Below, piece by piece: positions 18,138 to 25,976 of a stretch of 64,000 nt of DNA; positions within the stretch are counted from its first letter, which is position 1, and each line of letters starts with the position of its first letter. Below the pieces are notes generated by a model that was not told where the DNA came from, did not search any database, and saw only the letters and a list, made by a program, of their open reading frames with translations. Both the position numbers and the translations under genes were made by a program. Source of the DNA: Atopomonas sediminilitoris (lineage in GTDB: Bacteria > Pseudomonadota > Gammaproteobacteria > Pseudomonadales > Pseudomonadaceae); contig NZ_JAKUMM010000001.1 in NCBI RefSeq assembly GCF_022601735.1, positions 445,190-509,189 of the forward strand, written 5' to 3'.

Positions 18138-20291
18138 TTAAAACTTGCCGTAATAACCTTCTTTCAAGGCGTCGTAGAGATTGGCTGCGGTGTGCAGTTC
18201 ACCGTCGTATTCAATCTCATCACCGCCTTTGGCTTCGATCACGCTGCCATCATCCAGCTTGAAGCGGTACGTGGTGTTGGCCAAGTCTTCTTCTTTGACC
18301 AGCACACCTTGGAACGCCTCGGGGTTAAAGCGGAAGGTGGTGCAGCCTTTTAGCCCTTGCTTCCACGCGTACATGTAGATGTCTTTAAAGCTGTCATAGG
18401 CGTAGTCAGTCGGCACGTTGGCGGTTTTGGAGATCGACGAGTCGACCCACTTTTGCGCCGCCGCTTGCACATCAACGTGCTGCATGGGGGTCACGTCATC
18501 GGCGGCGATGAAGTAGTCGGGCAGGTTGCGCTTAGCGGCATCCATGCTCGGCAAAGCCTCCGCATTGATCAGCTGACGGTAGGCCAGCAGTTCAAAACTG
18601 AAGACATCGACTTTTTCTTTACTCTTTTTGCCTTCGCGAATCACATTGCGGAAATAGTGATGAGCAAAGCTTGGCTCAATGCCGTTGGAGGCATTATTGG
18701 CCAGCGACAGTGAGATGGTGCCGGTCGGCGCAATCGAGGTGTGGTGAGTAAAACGAGCGCCCTGCTCGGCCAGTTGTGCGACCAGCTCTGGCTCAATTTC
18801 AGCCACTTGCTGCATGTAGTGGCTGTAACGTGCCCACAGCACGCGGCCGGCCACTTTATCGCCCACCTTGTAGCCATCGGCGCGCATGGCGGGGCGCTGA
18901 GCGAGCATCTTTTCGCTGACTTCGAACTCTTCGAGCATGATCGGCGCGGCGCCTTTTTCGGCCGCCAGCTCAAGGCCGGTGCGCCAACCTTGCAGCGCCA
19001 TTTCTTGCGAAACTTGCTCGGTAAAGGCCAGCGACTGCGCTTCGCCGTACTTCATGCACAGCATGGTCATGGTCGAGCCTAAGCCCAAGAAGCCCATGCC
19101 ATGGCGGCGCTTGCGGTAAATCTCTTGGCGCTGCTCTTCCAGCGGCAGACCGTTGATTTCCACCACGTTGTCCAACATGCGGGTGAAGATCGCGACCACC
19201 TTGCGGTAGGCGTCCCAATCAAAGCGCGCCTTCTCGGTGAACGGGTCACGCACAAACAAGGTCAGGTTCACTGATCCCAGCAAGCACGCACCGTGCGGTG
19301 GCAGCGGCTGCTCGCCACAGGGGTTGGTGGCGCGGATTTCTTCGCAGAACCAGTTGTTGTTCATCGCATTGACGCGATCGATGAGGATGAAACCGGGCTC
19401 GGCAAAATCATAGGTCGAGGACATGATCACATCCCACACCCGACGCGCTTTAACCGTACGGAAGATACGGCAGGCGACCATGCCGTCTTCACGACTCAGA
19501 TAGCCATCACGTTCGGCCCAGTCGCGCCACAGCACTTGCGCAGGGTCGTTGACGTCGATCATGTCCGCCGCGGCTTCTTCGGCAGTCAGCGGGAAGACCA
19601 GCGGCCAGTCGCCATCGGCTTCCACCGCTTGCATAAAGCCTTCGGTGATCAGCAGCGACAGGTTGAACTGACGCAGACGGCCGCCTTCGCGTTTGGCGCG
19701 AATAAAGTCCAACACATCGGGATGGCCGACATCGAACGTCGCCATTTGTGCGCCACGACGACCACCGGCGGATGACACGGTGAAGCACATCTTGTCGTAG
19801 ATATCCATGAACGACAGCGGGCCAGAGGTATAGGCCCCCGCGCCCGAGACATACGCGCCCTTAGGGCGCAGCGTGGAGAACTCGTAGCCGATGCCGCAAC
19901 CGGCTTTTAAGGTCAGGCCGGCCTCATGCAACTTGGCGAGGATGTCGTCCATCGAATCGCCGATGGTCGCCGAGACGGTGCAGTTGATGGTCGAGGTTGC
20001 CGGCTTGTGTTCCCACGCGCCCGCGTTGGAAGTGATTCGCCCAGCAGGGATCGCGCCATGGCGCAAAGCCCACAAAAACTGCTCGTACCAATGTTCGCGC
20101 TGCTTTTTGTTTTCAACGTCTGCCAAGGCACGGGCCACGCGCTGATAGGTGCTATCAACGTCTTGATCAATCGGCTGGCCGTCTTTGCTTTTCAACCGGT
20201 ACTTTTTGTCCCAAATATCCTCCGATGCCGATTGCAGCGGTATTTGGTCCACGCCCTCGCGCAGCGGCTTTACGTTGGCCGGTTGATTCAT
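18138..20291 (-). CDS. nrdJa: Adenosylcobalamin-dependent class II ribonucleotide reductase NrdJa
   Basis: A 717-residue catalytic component. It converts ribonucleotides to deoxyribonucleotides without oxygen, using a radical generated from adenosylcobalamin. The active-site segment N323-P-C325-G-E327-Q holds the thiyl radical cysteine with the catalytic Asn and Glu. C104 (TINCTVS) is a candidate for one of the reducing cysteines. The N-terminal ATP-cone found in many class I enzymes is not obvious. Two NrdR-box-like palindromes lie about 90-140 bp upstream, so repression by NrdR is expected. Confidence 0.95.
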   Translation of the reverse strand: MNQPANVKPLREGVDQIPLQSASEDIWDKKYRLKSKDGQPIDQDVDSTYQRVARALADVENKKQREHWYEQFLWALRHGAIPAGRITSNAGAWEHKPATSTINCTVSATIGDSMDDILAKLHEAGLTLKAGCGIGYEFSTLRPKGAYVSGAGAYTSGPLSFMDIYDKMCFTVSSAGGRRGAQMATFDVGHPDVLDFIRAKREGGRLRQFNLSLLITEGFMQAVEADGDWPLVFPLTAEEAAADMIDVNDPAQVLWRDWAERDGYLSREDGMVACRIFRTVKARRVWDVIMSSTYDFAEPGFILIDRVNAMNNNWFCEEIRATNPCGEQPLPPHGACLLGSVNLTLFVRDPFTEKARFDWDAYRKVVAIFTRMLDNVVEINGLPLEEQRQEIYRKRRHGMGFLGLGSTMTMLCMKYGEAQSLAFTEQVSQEMALQGWRTGLELAAEKGAAPIMLEEFEVSEKMLAQRPAMRADGYKVGDKVAGRVLWARYSHYMQQVAEIEPELVAQLAEQGARFTHHTSIAPTGTISLSLANNASNGIEPSFAHHYFRNVIREGKKSKEKVDVFSFELLAYRQLINAEALPSMDAAKRNLPDYFIAADDVTPMQHVDVQAAAQKWVDSSISKTANVPTDYAYDSFKDIYMYAWKQGLKGCTTFRFNPEAFQGVLVKEEDLANTTYRFKLDDGSVIEAKGGDEIEYDGELHTAANLYDALKEGYYGKF

Positions 20292-20382
20292 GCCTCACTC
20301 CTGATGATTAGTTACTCGGTGGCAGAACGATGCTGCCGCGAGGGGGTTGCGCGGCGCATAAATGCCGCTCACAACCCGAAAA

Positions 20383-20430
20383 ACACTAGATATAGTCAAA
20401 TGCTGGGCAATGCTAACCCTATATAGGCTT
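20383..20430. promoter_or_regulatory. Tandem NrdR boxes upstream of nrdJa
   Basis: ACACTAGATATAGTCA (20383-20398) closely resembles the NrdR box consensus (ACACwATATATwGTGT, from memory). A second palindrome centred on CCTATATAGG (20418-20427) lies downstream. Their centres are 32 bp apart, the three-turn spacing typical of paired NrdR boxes. NrdR is the zinc/ATP-cone repressor of ribonucleotide reductase genes; its gene is not in this window. The first box also contains a TATATC hexamer that could be the nrdJa -10 element. Confidence 0.75.
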
Positions 20431-20580
20431 TAGCTTCTAGATTGATCCTGTATTTGGCGGGCCATTTACCGCTCGATCTGACCAGCGGTTTAGCCCCAAA
20501 CCCGCAAGGGGAAGTCCACGCAGAAAAGCCCAACACAGACTAACCAGCCGCTGCATAGCCAACCTTGCCGACGGTCAATA

Positions 20581-20625
20581 AAAAACCTTCTGCCGATGAC
20601 GGCGGTCATCCTGCAGAAGGTTTTT
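20581..20625. terminator. Long-stem terminator of hemH
   Basis: AAAAACCTTCTGC (20581-20593) pairs with GCAGAAGGTTTTT (20613-20625), and the interior GATGAC/GTCATC extends the stem. The T tract on the minus strand lies after the hemH stop codon. Confidence 0.85.
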
Positions 20626-20643
20626 AACGGCCTATCGCATCGC

Positions 20644-21663
20644 TTATTCGACGCGGTAGCCGGCAATTTTGACCAAGGCATCAACCCAAGCCGGGTGGTC
20701 ATTGAGACAGGGAATCAGGCGGAACTCTTCGCCGCCGGCGGCGAGGAATTGCTCTCGGGCGCGGTCGCCGATTTCCTCTAAGGTCTCCAAGCAATCGGCC
20801 ACAAACGCAGGGCACATCACCAGCAAGCGCTTGACGCCACGCTTGGCCAACGCGTCGATGGCCTCCTCCGTGTAAGGCTCGATCCACTTGGCGCGCCCCA
20901 AGCGCGACTGAAAGGCCACGGAGTAAAATTCTTTCGCTAACCCCAAGCGCTTGGCCAACGCTTCCGTCGTGGCGTAGCACTGCGCGCGGTAACAGCTGTC
21001 GAGCACGGGCCCTGAGGCTTGCTGGCAACAGTCAGCCCCTTTGAGACAGTGCGTTTTGCTCGGGTCGGTTTTATGCAGATGGCGCTCGGGCAAGCCGTGA
21101 TAGCTGAACAGCAAATGGTCAAAGCCTTCGGCCACATGCGGCTGCACGGTACTGGCCAAGGCATGGTGGTAAGCCGGCTGATTAAAGAACGGCGGTACCA
21201 CGTTTAGGCTAAGCGGTAAGCCTTGCTCGGTAATCAGGCGCTGCGCTTGCTCGATGCAGGTGGTCACTGTGCTGTCGGCAAACTGCGGATACAAAGGCAC
21301 AAACACCACTTCACGCACTTTCTGCTCGGCCAAGCGGCGCAAGGCGCTGGCGACGCTCGGCTCGCCGTAGCGCATGGCCATTTCCACCGGCCCATGCGGC
21401 CAAGCGGGCACCACCGCTTGTTGCAGGCGACGGGTGATTTCCACCAAGGGTGAGCCTTGCGGCCACCAGATACTTTTATAGGCATGCGCGCTGGCCTCTG
21501 GCCGCTTGATCAATATCAGCGACACCAGCAAGCGGCGCAGCGGCCAAGGCAGATCGACCACGTGCGGGTCCATCAGGAATTCATTGAGGTAACGGCGCAC
21601 ATCGGCCACTTCCGGCGAGGCGGGCGAACCCAGGTTGACCAGCAACAGGGCGCGTCGTGTCAT
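20644..21663 (-). CDS. hemH: Ferrochelatase
   Basis: A 339-residue enzyme that inserts Fe2+ into protoporphyrin IX, the last step of heme synthesis. The family motifs are clear: [11 protein letters not shown] at the N-terminus, [10 protein letters not shown] with the metal-binding H189, the conserved ETLEEI segment and [12 protein letters not shown]. Compared with the E. coli enzyme there is an insertion just after the active-site histidine. It contains C206, C212, C213, C224 and C229 and may bind a metal or Fe-S cluster. It is transcribed alone, ended by a long hairpin. Confidence 0.95.
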   Translation of the reverse strand: MTRRALLLVNLGSPASPEVADVRRYLNEFLMDPHVVDLPWPLRRLLVSLILIKRPEASAHAYKSIWWPQGSPLVEITRRLQQAVVPAWPHGPVEMAMRYGEPSVASALRRLAEQKVREVVFVPLYPQFADSTVTTCIEQAQRLITEQGLPLSLNVVPPFFNQPAYHHALASTVQPHVAEGFDHLLFSYHGLPERHLHKTDPSKTHCLKGADCCQQASGPVLDSCYRAQCYATTEALAKRLGLAKEFYSVAFQSRLGRAKWIEPYTEEAIDALAKRGVKRLLVMCPAFVADCLETLEEIGDRAREQFLAAGGEEFRLIPCLNDHPAWVDALVKIAGYRVE

Positions 21664-21699
21664 GCTTTCTCTCTTAATCCAACAAGGGATAGTTGCCTA

Positions 21700-22599
21700 T
21701 CAGGTAAGCAGCTGCTTTAACGCTTGCTCACAATCGGTATGTTTAAAGGTGTAGCCCAACGCTTGCGCTTTAGCTGGCTGCACACGCTGACCACCGAGCA
21801 TTAATACGCTGAGCTCACCCAGCAAGGTGCGTAAGGCAAAAGCCGGCACCCGTAAAAAGGCCGGTCGCCCCAGCACGCGTGCCAAGCTGCGACTGAACAC
21901 TTGATTGGTCACTGGATTGGGCGCACAGGCATTGTAAGGGCCGTGAGCGTCGGTTTTATTGATCAGGGTGTCAATCAGCGCCACTTCATCGTCAAGATGG
22001 ATCCACGGCATGTACTGCTGACCCGAGCCGATTGGCCCGCCCAAGCCCAATTTAAAGGGCAGCAACAAACGGGCTAAAACCCCGCCATGAGGCGCCAACA
22101 CTAAGCCGGTGCGCAGCAACACCACGCGCATACCCAGCGTTTGCGCACGACTGGCGGCCAGCTCCCACGCGGTACACAGCTGCTGAGCGAAATCTTCGCT
22201 GTGGGGGGCGCTTTTTTCATCCACCTGCGCGTCGCCGGTGTCACCGTACCAACCCACGGCGGAACCACTGATCAGCACTTCGGGCTTCTGCTCACGCGTG
22301 GCCAGCCAATCAATTAATTGCTCCGTCAAGCTCACACGACTGTCCCACAGCACTTTGCGCCGCGCGGCCGTCCAGGGTTTATCGGCTATTGGTTCGCCCG
22401 CCAGATTAACCACGGCATCCAACGCCAACTCTGCGGGGTAATCGCTGAGCCGAGACAGGCCGTGCACGCTTTCACCGCACAGCTCAGGCACGTCATGGGG
22501 ACGACGGGACAGCACATACACCTCATGGCCTGCGTCTAACCAGTGCTGACACAAGGCACGACCGATCAAGCCTGTGCCGCCGGTGATGAGAATATGCAT
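21700..22599 (-). CDS. TIGR01777 family NAD-dependent epimerase-like protein
   Basis: A 299-residue short-chain-dehydrogenase-like protein with an N-terminal HILITGGTGLIGRAL dinucleotide-binding motif and the GxxxGWYGDTG segment typical of TIGR01777/YfcH proteins. The biochemical function is unknown. The ATG at 22599 has GGGAG 7 nt upstream and is preferred to GTG 22605. The gene diverges from the light-response operon, and its promoter region is the same TGTACA array, so it is probably a member of the same LitR regulon. Confidence 0.85.
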   Translation of the reverse strand: MHILITGGTGLIGRALCQHWLDAGHEVYVLSRRPHDVPELCGESVHGLSRLSDYPAELALDAVVNLAGEPIADKPWTAARRKVLWDSRVSLTEQLIDWLATREQKPEVLISGSAVGWYGDTGDAQVDEKSAPHSEDFAQQLCTAWELAASRAQTLGMRVVLLRTGLVLAPHGGVLARLLLPFKLGLGGPIGSGQQYMPWIHLDDEVALIDTLINKTDAHGPYNACAPNPVTNQVFSRSLARVLGRPAFLRVPAFALRTLLGELSVLMLGGQRVQPAKAQALGYTFKHTDCEQALKQLLT

Positions 22600-22618
22600 G
22601 TTCACACTCCCTTAAACT

Positions 22619-22660
22619 TGTACAAGAAAGCCATAGTGTACACAATGGGCCGCATGTACA
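22619..22660. promoter_or_regulatory. Array of three LitR-type TGTACA half-sites
   Basis: TGTACA occurs at 22619-22624, 22637-22642 and 22655-22660. The two intervals are exactly 12 bp, giving two overlapping copies of T(G/A)TACA-N12-TGTA(C/T)A. From memory, this is the reported binding pattern of the LitR-type regulator PplR in Pseudomonas putida. The array sits between the divergent TIGR01777 gene and the FAD oxidoreductase gene, and a LitR homologue is encoded in the downstream operon at 25065. Confidence 0.8.
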
Positions 22661-22711
22661 AGTTTTTATCGGTGCTAACGTTATTAATCAGTAGCAGAAG
22701 GATTGTGGCCC

Positions 22712-23698
22712 ATGCCTAAGACCATTGCCATTATTGGCGCCGGAATAGCCGGCCTCGCCGCCGCGCAAGCACTGCGCGCCTCACGCCGCAAGGTGATCGT
22801 GTTTGATAAGAGCCGCGGCAGTGGCGGCCGCCTATCCAGCAAACGCAGCGAAGTGGGCAACCTAGACTTGGGTGCGCAGTACTTCACCGCCCGCGAACGC
22901 CACTTCAGCACGCAAGTCCAGGTTTGGCGCGAACTCGGCTTAGTCGACAGCTGGCAGCCGCATCTGTACCAAAGTCGTCACGGCGTACTCAGTTACTCCG
23001 CCGATGAACAGCAGCGCTTTGTTGGCACACCACGCATGAGCGCTCTCACCCGCAGCCTGTGCGCCGGCATCGACTGTCAATTTGCCACCCGCATCAGCAC
23101 CCTAGAAAACACCCCACAAGGCTGGTTATTGCATGACAGCGAAGGCCAGCCGCATGGCCCGTTCAGTCATGTCATCGTCGCCACCCCCGCCCCGCAAGCA
23201 GTACCGCTACTGGCCGCCAGCCAAAGCTTGAGCCAAGCCGCGGCGGCCGTCGCCATGCTCCCCACGTGGGCCGTGGCACTGCAGTTTGCCGCGCCGCTGG
23301 CCACGCCGGTTGAAGCGTGCTTTGTGCAACACAATCCGCTGGACTGGATCGCGCGCAGTCAAAGTAAGCCCGGGCGCGAGCACAGCGGTGATGTGTGGAT
23401 AGGGCATGGCAGCAGTGCGTGGAGCGCCGCGCACCTTGAGCTCAGCCCTGACGAGATTTGCGAGCACCTGCGCGGCGCACTGGCCGAGGTCTTAGGCTGC
23501 ACGGTGCCCGCCCCCACTTGGCAGCTTGCGCACCGCTGGCTGTATGCCCGCCCAGAACATAGCCACGATCACGGCGCCTTGGCTGACCCCGCTATGGGCC
23601 TGTATGCCTGCGGTGACTGGTGCAACGGCGGTCGGGTCGAAGGCGCTTGGTTATCTGGGCGTGAAGCGGCGCGCTTACTGCTTGAGCAAGGTCATTAA
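22712..23698 (+). CDS. FAD-dependent oxidoreductase, renalase-like
   Basis: A 328-residue flavoprotein beginning MPKTIAIIGAGIAGLAAAQAL (dinucleotide-binding GxGxxG), with the GGRLSSKR segment and a C-terminal GLYACGDWCNGGRVEGAWLSG FAD-contact motif. It resembles bacterial renalase-like NAD(P)/FAD-dependent oxidoreductases. ATG 22712 is used; AAGGA lies about 10 nt upstream. It is the first gene of the probable light-induced operon, with the next gene beginning 2 bp after its stop. The substrate is unknown. Confidence 0.85.
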   Translation: MPKTIAIIGAGIAGLAAAQALRASRRKVIVFDKSRGSGGRLSSKRSEVGNLDLGAQYFTARERHFSTQVQVWRELGLVDSWQPHLYQSRHGVLSYSADEQQRFVGTPRMSALTRSLCAGIDCQFATRISTLENTPQGWLLHDSEGQPHGPFSHVIVATPAPQAVPLLAASQSLSQAAAAVAMLPTWAVALQFAAPLATPVEACFVQHNPLDWIARSQSKPGREHSGDVWIGHGSSAWSAAHLELSPDEICEHLRGALAEVLGCTVPAPTWQLAHRWLYARPEHSHDHGALADPAMGLYACGDWCNGGRVEGAWLSGREAARLLLEQGH

Positions 23699-23700
23699 AC

Positions 23701-23949
23701 ATGGCCAGACAACTGAATCCGGAAAAACTGCTGCTCAGCAAATGGACAGCTCAGCCGGTGATTAACCGCGAAAAGCACTTCTTGGTGGTGCAGCTACTGC
23801 GCGACGATCAGGCCGCAAACACCCCCAACCCAGCGCAAAAGCCGCCCGTGCGACAAGTGGTGCTAGAGGCCGTGCTGAGCAAGCGCCAGCTGACTAAGCA
23901 CTGGCAGGACTTGCTCGACGAGCAGGCTTGGCGACAAGGCTGGCAATAA
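23701..23949 (+). CDS. TIGR02450 family Trp-rich small protein
   Basis: An 82-residue soluble protein, MARQLNPEKLLLSKWTAQPV and onward, with several spaced tryptophans (SKWTA, KHWQDL, AWRQGW). It matches the Trp-rich TIGR02450 family of unknown function, often found beside photolyase and LitR-type genes. It starts 2 bp after the preceding stop codon. About 120 bp follow before the next gene, including a second LitR-type site. Confidence 0.85.
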   Translation: MARQLNPEKLLLSKWTAQPVINREKHFLVVQLLRDDQAANTPNPAQKPPVRQVVLEAVLSKRQLTKHWQDLLDEQAWRQGWQ

Positions 23950-24030
23950 AAAACCTCTACGTTATCGCTCAATAAGTTATACAAAAAGTTTTACATGGAG
24001 CACTTATTCGGCTAATTTAACCCTCAAGGT

Positions 24031-24054
24031 TGTACAAGATTAACTTTCCGTACA
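24031..24054. promoter_or_regulatory. Second LitR-type site inside the operon
   Basis: TGTACA (24031-24036), 12 bp, then CGTACA (24049-24054): one mismatch to the paired motif seen at 22619. It lies 16 bp before the start of the DUF523/DUF1722 gene, in the only sizeable gap within the early operon (23950-24069). This suggests an internal LitR-controlled promoter for the litR-phrB part. An additional TATACA at 23978 is not correctly spaced. Confidence 0.7.
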
Positions 24055-24069
24055 CCCAAAGGAGCAACC

Positions 24070-25065
24070 ATGATGACCACCCGCCAGCAAAACAGCTTCC
24101 AAGACAGTTTTGAGCAATTGGGCAAGATCAAAGTCGCCATCAGCGGCTGCTTGCTCGGCCAAGAAGTGCGCTTTAACGGTGGTCATAAAGAGTCGCGCCT
24201 GTGCAGCCGTGAGCTGAGTGAATACTTCGACTACGAGCCGGTCTGCCCAGAAGTCGGCATCGGTTTGGGCGTGCCACGCCAGACCATTCGCCTAGTCGGC
24301 GAGCCGAGCGACCCGCAGGCGCTGGGCAGCACCCACGCCGAGCACAATGTCACCCAAGCGCTGAAAGACTACGCCGACCTGCAAGCCGATCGCCTTGGCG
24401 ACATCTGCGGCTACATCTTTATGCAAAAGTCACCCAGCTGCGGGGTTGAGCGCGTCAAGCTGTACCGCGCCAACGGTGCGCCGCACGATGACGGCGCCAT
24501 GGGCATCTATGCCAAGCGCTTTATCGAGCGTCATCCATTGGTGCCAGTAGAAGAAGCCGGCCGGCTCAACGATGCCGTGCTGCGGGAAAACTTCATCACC
24601 CGCGTCTTTGCCTACGCCAGCTGGCGCGCGCTGTGCGCTGAGGGTTTAAGCAAGCACGCGTTGGTCAAGTTTCATGCCCGCTACAAGTATCAATTGATGG
24701 CTACCGCCCCGGCAGACTACCAACGGCTTGGCCGCTTGCTCGCCACCAGTCACCAGCAGCCGCTGGATGAAGTTGCCGCGCAATACATCAGCGGCATGAT
24801 GCTGGCATTGAAGAAAACCGCCACGCGCAAGAGCCATTGCAACGTGTTGCAGCACATCAGCGGCTATCTCAAAAAGGTGCTGTCCAGCGATGAGCGCCAA
24901 GAAATGCAAGAGCTGATCGAGCAATACCGCACCGGCCTAGTGCCGCTGGTGGTACCGCTTACCTTGCTCAAGCATCACTTCCGCCTGCACCCGCACAGCT
25001 ACATTGCGCAGCAGGTGTATTTGCAGCCACATCCGCAGCGCCTTGGCCTGCGCAACAGCCTGTAA
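24070..25065 (+). CDS. DUF523 and DUF1722 domain protein (YbgA-like fusion)
   Basis: A 331-residue protein. Residues about 20-165 are DUF523 (VAISGCLLGQEVRFNGGHK, CPEVGIGLGVPR, KSPSCGVERV). Residues about 205-320 are DUF1722, the YbgA-type domain that accompanies photolyase genes in many bacteria. The conserved cysteines in CLLG, CPEVG and SCG could bind a metal. Its molecular role is not established. The Shine-Dalgarno GGAG lies 5 nt before ATG 24070. The stop codon overlaps the LitR start (TAATG). Confidence 0.88.
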   Translation: MMTTRQQNSFQDSFEQLGKIKVAISGCLLGQEVRFNGGHKESRLCSRELSEYFDYEPVCPEVGIGLGVPRQTIRLVGEPSDPQALGSTHAEHNVTQALKDYADLQADRLGDICGYIFMQKSPSCGVERVKLYRANGAPHDDGAMGIYAKRFIERHPLVPVEEAGRLNDAVLRENFITRVFAYASWRALCAEGLSKHALVKFHARYKYQLMATAPADYQRLGRLLATSHQQPLDEVAAQYISGMMLALKKTATRKSHCNVLQHISGYLKKVLSSDERQEMQELIEQYRTGLVPLVVPLTLLKHHFRLHPHSYIAQQVYLQPHPQRLGLRNSL

Positions 25066-25976
25066 TGGCCATGCACGAGTCAAGCATGCCGATCAGCACG
25101 CTGGCCCGCCAGTGCGGCATTGCTCCCGCCACCTTACGCGCGTGGGAGCGCCGCTACGGGCTGATCAAGCCAGAACGCAGCAGCAAAGGGCATCGCCTGT
25201 ACCCGCGCGAGCAAATTGAGCGCGTGCACAACATCATGGCTTGGATCAACCGTGGCGTGCCGGTCGGCCAAGTCGGCGAGCTGCTTGACCATGACACGCC
25301 TAGCTTGAGCGACGATAGCCCATGGCAAACGCAGCGCAGCCAATGGCTGCAATGGTGCAAAACACAGAACACACGTCGTTTAGAGGATGCCTTTAATCAA
25401 GCGCTGAGCCTGTACCCCGCGCCGCTGATCTGCCGCGAACTGCTGCTACCGCTACTCGAAGACGTGCAGCCCGAACGCCACGGCTTGCACGTCACCCAAG
25501 TGTTTTTACACACATGGCTGCGCAGCAAAATCAGCCAACGCATTTCGCACAACAGCGCCGAAAAACGCGCCGATCCGGTGCTCCTGATCAACGCCGGCAG
25601 CCAAGCGCTAGAGCCAGAAATGTGGCTGTTGGCGTGGCTACTGAGCAGCCAAGGCACGCGTGTGGAGTTACTCGACTGGCCGCTGCAGCTGCCCGAGTTA
25701 ATCCTCTGGCAAGAGCAGCGCAGTGCTAGCGCAGTAGTGCTGTACGCCAGCAGCCGCCTGCAAGCACCGCTGTCCATTGAGCAGCTGCGCGAACTGCAAC
25801 AGCGTACCCAAGCGACGCTTTTATTGGCCGGGCACTGCGTCAGTATTCATGCCGATAGCCTCGCTAGCGAACCCAATTTGCTCAGCGCACGTGACCCTTT
25901 TGCCGCCCTAGAAGCACTGAGTCAGCTCGGGATTAGCGCGCAATACCTGCCCTTAGGCACGGAGGCCAACCGATGA
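25065..25976 (+). CDS. litR: MerR family LitR-type light-response regulator (class II-like)
   Basis: A 303-residue regulator with an N-terminal MerR helix-turn-helix (STLARQCGIAPATLRAWERRYGLIKP, residues 11-36) and a C-terminal region aligned with the cobalamin-binding module of CarH/LitR. The usual B12 ligands are not visible: the helix that should carry E-H reads GLHVTQVFLHT, and the segment expected to hold the DxHxxG-type histidine reads GSQALEPEMW. This fits class II LitR proteins of pseudomonads, which do not use B12 as chromophore and are thought to work with a separate light sensor. It overlaps both neighbours and probably represses the TGTACA-bearing promoters in the dark. Confidence 0.85.
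   Translation: MAMHESSMPISTLARQCGIAPATLRAWERRYGLIKPERSSKGHRLYPREQIERVHNIMAWINRGVPVGQVGELLDHDTPSLSDDSPWQTQRSQWLQWCKTQNTRRLEDAFNQALSLYPAPLICRELLLPLLEDVQPERHGLHVTQVFLHTWLRSKISQRISHNSAEKRADPVLLINAGSQALEPEMWLLAWLLSSQGTRVELLDWPLQLPELILWQEQRSASAVVLYASSRLQAPLSIEQLRELQQRTQATLLLAGHCVSIHADSLASEPNLLSARDPFAALEALSQLGISAQYLPLGTEANR

Noticed and set aside
23978..23995. Additional LitR half-sites TATACA and TTTACA before the second box
   Set aside because: Their spacing (12-bp step) does not fit the 18-bp period of the motif, and the 12-bp-spaced partner of TATACA (TGGAGC) does not match.
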